Of a stretch of DNA of 64,000 nt, positions 59,507 to 64,000 are shown piece after piece. The DNA is from Sitta carolinensis. Its lineage: Eukaryota > Chordata > Aves > Passeriformes > Sittidae. The translations under genes were made by a program, and so were the position numbers. Position 1 is the stretch's first letter. Every line of letters begins with the position of its first letter. The DNA lies in the NCBI GenBank assembly GCA_032173965.1, contig CM063283.1, positions 20,068,501-20,132,500 on the forward strand, read 5' to 3'. The notes beneath the pieces are model-generated. The model was not told the origin of the DNA. It was given only the letters and a program-made list of their open reading frames with translations, and searched no databases.

Positions 59507-62500
59507 CTGCGGAAGAGAGAATGAGATCAGCTCCCACGTTCATCTGCAAAGCCTCCCAGCACACCACACCAACCACGCTCGTGCAAAGGACACGGTAATG
59601 GTGACAAAATACCATTCAACCACCACTGCCTTCTGCTTAGCTTATCCTCACAGGTGACCAGAGAGCAACTTCCTCAAAGAGACGGAAACTGATCCATAAA
59701 AAAAAACCAGCATGGACAGTACAGGAAGTGTCCCTGCTATTTCATATTTCCTCAACACCTCAGTACAGGAGACAGGTGCTGAAAAGGACGGAGAAACCTG
59801 ACAGTAAAACAAGAGCACATTGGTTTTACTGAGTTACCGTACTCACAACACAATGTTAAGTAGTAGTAGAAGTAGAAAAAGAAGCAGAAAGCCGATGGAC
59901 AGCAAATAAAATGCAGCATATTAAATATAGCTCTGACCATTACCAAACTGCTAATAGGTTGCTTTCTACTGTACCACTATTTTAATGCTGCAATTCACTC
60001 TTATTTGGAGAACATACTCAATTTTTTTCAGAATTTGCTGAGGCTCCAACCTGGAGCCTTCTACCTAACATTTGAGTATTAATTTTAAACAGCAATAATG
60101 GTACTAAAACTGATTTAACAAACGGAAAACAACAGCACAAATTGTGTATTTTCAATATCAAATTACAATATCAGAGCAAACTGATAAATTCAATTACTCA
60201 ACAGCTAGACATGCATTCCCCACAGTATGCAGCACAAAAAGTGTAAGAATTTCTGTGCTGGTTTAGAAATGTGAATGTTCTTAGAGTAACATTTGCAATG
60301 ATCACCATGATTCCTATTGACAGAAATTTGTTTTGACAGCTAAAAGCATTTCATATTACACAATAATACGTGTAGTTCCTCTACTAAATAAGAAAGTTAA
60401 GCTGAGCTTTATGTACAAACACTGTACACTTACTTAAGAATTTTAAATAAATTTCAAAATTCTTAAATGTATTACATGTAAGACTGAGTGGAAAAGCAAG
60501 TCCAACACACTGAAGCGATGCGCAAAAAACACACCAGACCTGATTAATCTGTTTGCAAACACACCTAATTTCTGCTAACAAAAACTGTTCTCTTTATAAT
60601 CTGAGCACACTGAAAGATAGCTGCATGTTATAAAGGCTAAAGTACTGCTAGTATACACAGAATCATAAACGAATGCAGATGCAAACTGCAGCTGTTTATC
60701 TTGCTAGCACTCTGGAACGAAAATGATACATCTTTGGAGAAGTTAACTGGAATATCTGCTTAGTAAAATCAAAACTTCTTTTTGTAAAGCTTGTATTTTC
60801 ATTAATGCAATTCGCTTTAAAACACTTTGTTCTATCCCATGACAAACCTTATTTCCATTTCGATGACAGTGGATAAATTACTCTTCTAAGTTAGTTTTTC
60901 TAACACAAGACACTATTGTTCAACATTACAAAGAGGTAACTTAAACTGCATGTTTTATATATCATTATAATCCTGGTTTCTTTCAAAAGGCATATTATAA
61001 GAAAAGTGAAAGCTTTATTACCAGAACCTGTATGGCCTTGGTTTATTAGCTACTAAGCATTCAAATGTCAGATTTCTGATTAGCCTTAATATGTTAACAC
61101 TTAATAAAGGATTCCTTTTCCAGTAAAATGGCTTTTCACAAGCAAATACTCACACACATTACAAAATGCATGGAATTTATGATATTAACAACAACAAAAC
61201 CAACAAATATGTTCATGGTGATACATGGGGTTAGCATTTCAAAACTCTTTATATTGCAGATAATAAAATAACTAACCTAAAACTGACTGCTGCTTGTGTT
61301 GCTATGTCCTACACAAAAGCAATGAGCCATTAACCAGTTCTGTTTTCCTGTTCTGTGATGTGGTAAGCAACTGCTTATTCATTCACAGATTGAAAATACT
61401 CTGCACATACACTGACACAGTGGCCTTCTGAACACTGTTCTGAGTGCATTTTAAGGAAAATAAAATCCTTGCGTGAACTATATGCTCAGGAGTTAATTAT
61501 TTCTCATTTCAATAGGCCTGTTATTGCAATGCAGTCACCACACAAATACTATTTCCTAAAACCAGGAATACCAATAATGCACATGATTCTTTATCTTTGA
61601 TTCTTCCCCACCTTCTTGCATCTTGAGCCTATGCTGCTGGAAATCAAAGACAAAGGAAAGCCTTTCATGCTGTCTCAAGCATGAAACAATACCTGCATTG
61701 TGCATGACGAACAGGCTTTCTGATGAGAAAAGCAAAAGAACTCCAAAACAACTAAGCACATTTAGGTGAGAAAATGCAAATAAAATGTTTTAAGTTTTTT
61801 AAAAAATACATTGTGACTTTTGTTTTAAAGACACATCACTAAAAAATGACAATATTACCCCTTTTAGTTTGGAAAAATGTGTTGTTTCCCATGGCTAGAG
61901 AGAAAAACTTTCTAATTTGGTTTCACACAATTTAATGGAAACATCAACCTCATGCCTCCCTTTCGTTATAGGCTTTCTTAAAAACATGAGAGGAAAAATA
62001 CTCCTCAATCCATATTAAACAACCTGCTGTCAAATCATACTAGAAAGGTAGGGAAAGGAAAAACAGTTGTGCTGAACTTCAGCATCTTACTATGAAGTCG
62101 ATTTTTAAAAGTAGCTCATTCTGAAAGGATATTTTAGATCTTTTTATTGTATTTCACTTAGGTTAGTAATAACAGAAATGCCAGACACTTCATGCCTGAA
62201 GAATTTGAAGATTACCATGGCAATATACAGTCTGCCAAGGGCAGCAGCATCACTCATGAACTATTTGGAATATTTTAAAAATCACAATTCCAGTGAAACT
62301 TGCAGAACAATGAACCAACATCTTGTTGTATTGGTACTATAAAAGGGCAGCTCTTGAGCCTCTCCATGTAACGTGGTGCTTCATCATTTCTACCACACTT
62401 CTTTAAACATCACTGATGAACTCCAGACACATATACATATCCAGCATCAAGGGAACAATCTGCAATACTCAGCAATTTCTCCAAGAAAAAGTACAGTTCT

Positions 62501-64000
62501 TTTCACTATGGCAGCATATATAGGAGAGTATTCACTTCATTCGTTTTCAAGTCATTAAGTGCCACAGAATCTTTTGCTTCTGTTAATCTGTGAGAGTGGA
62601 GTATCTGAGAACACATGGAAGACAGATCAATTATTCCCTAATCAATTATTCCTGGATGGGCTGACAACCACTGTTGTCAGTACACAGCTGAACAAGTCTC
62701 CTGCTTTCTTTCAGACTTCTCTGTCACAGCACAGGCCTCCTACACTTGCAGGATAGATAAAGCCTTTGCAGAAGCACCAGATCACTCGTGCACACATTAC
62801 ACCTGACACGTGGAGAGGCTGCAGATGTGCATCCAACTCCACATGTCTGGGGACCAAGTTCACAGCAAAGAGGAAAAGCTCAGCTCTTCACCAAAACTTG
62901 TGTTAGAAACATGGCAGCTCATCAGCAGCTGGCAGAGGAAGGCAGACAGCGGCCAACAGGAGAGTGATCCATCTCTTCTGCAGGCACCTCTGAATGCAGC
63001 CTGGACAAACCCTCCTGACAGAGTTCACATCACCCCAAGCCATGGCACAATGACGTCTGATGCCATTGTGCAGATGACTGAAAATAATTTCTTAAAGCCA
63101 AGTTCTTTACATCAACAAAATACAGGACTCAGACCAACACAAACATATGAAATCCACCGGATTTTGCTACCTGAAGAAAATGTGGAATTTAATAAAATGA
63201 AAGAATACTGAACATGCAAAAGTGGGTGCTAAGTTATTAATACCCACAAAAAAATAAAATATTAACTATACTTAGTAGTTGTGGAAGTCAATCATAACTT
63301 TTCCCCCCTGAGAACAGTTGCTGTTAGTGACTGCTAAACTTTTTCTCACTATCAAAGCACGTTTAAAATAATTTTTTAGACCAGTGAATGCTTTCCCATT
63401 CCTTACTTAGAAAAGAGTGAATGATAAAGACATTACACAGTTCAGTATTATAATCTATAAAGCATAAATGATGCATATCAAAACACCAATCTCAATTTTA
63501 ACACGTGGCACTGCCTTTTGAACAGTCTCAATTTAACCAGTGGGTTTCCTGAGAATATTTTACATATATAAGCTATTATTTTCTGTAAGTTTGTGACTAA
63601 ATATTGGACGTAATTAAAACTTTTTCTAACTAAGCAAAGGTAGAACAAAATCTATAAGAGTTATGTAAGCAAAAAAGGGTGTTTTAAAACATTCATTCTA
63701 ATTTCAAATACACAACTCTTTCTGATTCAATGCATCACTATAATTTCTCATTTCTGTTCAGCTCTGGTGCTCTTCATTTCCCTACTTTTTATCAGCATAC
63801 CACTAAAAACTGATCTGCTTTTTGCTTTTCTCAGTGTGGGCAAGAACGTTTACACAAAGAACAAAAGAGTTCCATGAATACAAAACACTGAGGAATTAAA
63901 TCAAAGAGACATCAAATTCTAAAGAGCTTTTCCAAGTATTCTCAAATGCTCTTATTTCTGTCCTCCAAACTCACTGCTGCTTCCACCAAATTCCATAGAG
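59507..64000 (-). other. DCBLD2: DCBLD2 intron 1 (partial)
   Basis: About 4.5 kb of AT-rich sequence lies between the first CUB exon and the window edge. The signal-peptide exon and promoter must be further upstream. A 133-codon plus-strand open frame near 62810-63211 shows no family resemblance. Nothing else is recognised. Confidence 0.6.

Noticed and set aside
62810..63211. 133-codon plus-strand open frame in DCBLD2 intron 1
   Set aside because: No recognisable domain or splice context. A chance frame is likely; conservation would be needed to call it.
1..64000. Possible CRISPR array, operon, tRNA/rRNA or prokaryotic mobile island
   Set aside because: No spaced identical repeats, no tRNA cloverleaf recognised, and all genes have spliceosomal introns.

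Overview
The window is vertebrate nuclear DNA, almost certainly from a bird. It has multi-exon genes with GT-AG introns and several CR1 retrotransposon copies that end in short ATTCTGTG-like 3' repeats. It also has a solo LTR of about 1.36 kb with 5-bp target duplications. A passerine is possible from the repeat content, but the sequence alone does not prove it. I found no prokaryotic, plasmid, CRISPR or operon-like structure.

Layout. (1) 1-9.45 kb, plus strand: the last six coding exons of CMSS1, a small-subunit ribosome biogenesis factor, ending in a short 3' UTR with AATAAA. Its last intron holds a CR1 3' fragment and a 32-nt poly-T tract next to a possible retrocopy. (2) 10.6-19.7 kb, plus strand: a complete seven-exon TMEM30C (CDC50C) gene of 351 codons. 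It encodes the accessory subunit of a P4-ATPase lipid flippase and shows no disabling mutation. (3) 19.7-33.9 kb: intergenic. The main occupant is a CR1 LINE (about 23.54-28.38 kb) with decayed ORF1 and ORF2. A minus-oriented solo LTR (23600-24963) is inserted in its ORF1 and flanked by the 5-bp duplication GAAAG. (4) 33.95-59.5 kb, minus strand: 14 exons of DCBLD2, a transmembrane CUB/LCCL/F5-8C receptor, with a 3' UTR of about 3.6 kb that carries an antisense CR1 copy. The first exon with the signal peptide lies beyond 64000, so 59.5-64 kb is intron 1.

The three genes are unrelated in function: ribosome assembly, lipid flipping and receptor signalling. CMSS1 and TMEM30C run in the same direction, and TMEM30C and DCBLD2 converge tail to tail.

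The most consequential anomaly is a one-base deletion in the first CUB exon of DCBLD2. The exon is 227 bp where its flanking splice phases require a multiple of three. The 5' and 3' halves of the conserved CUB sequence are therefore in different frames, and a stop falls on the last exon bases. It is either an assembly or consensus error or a true lesion. I found no convincing undescribed system; the rest of the window is ordinary avian gene and repeat sequence. Exon borders were placed by conserved protein, splice consensus and phase agreement; coordinates could be off by one or two in places.
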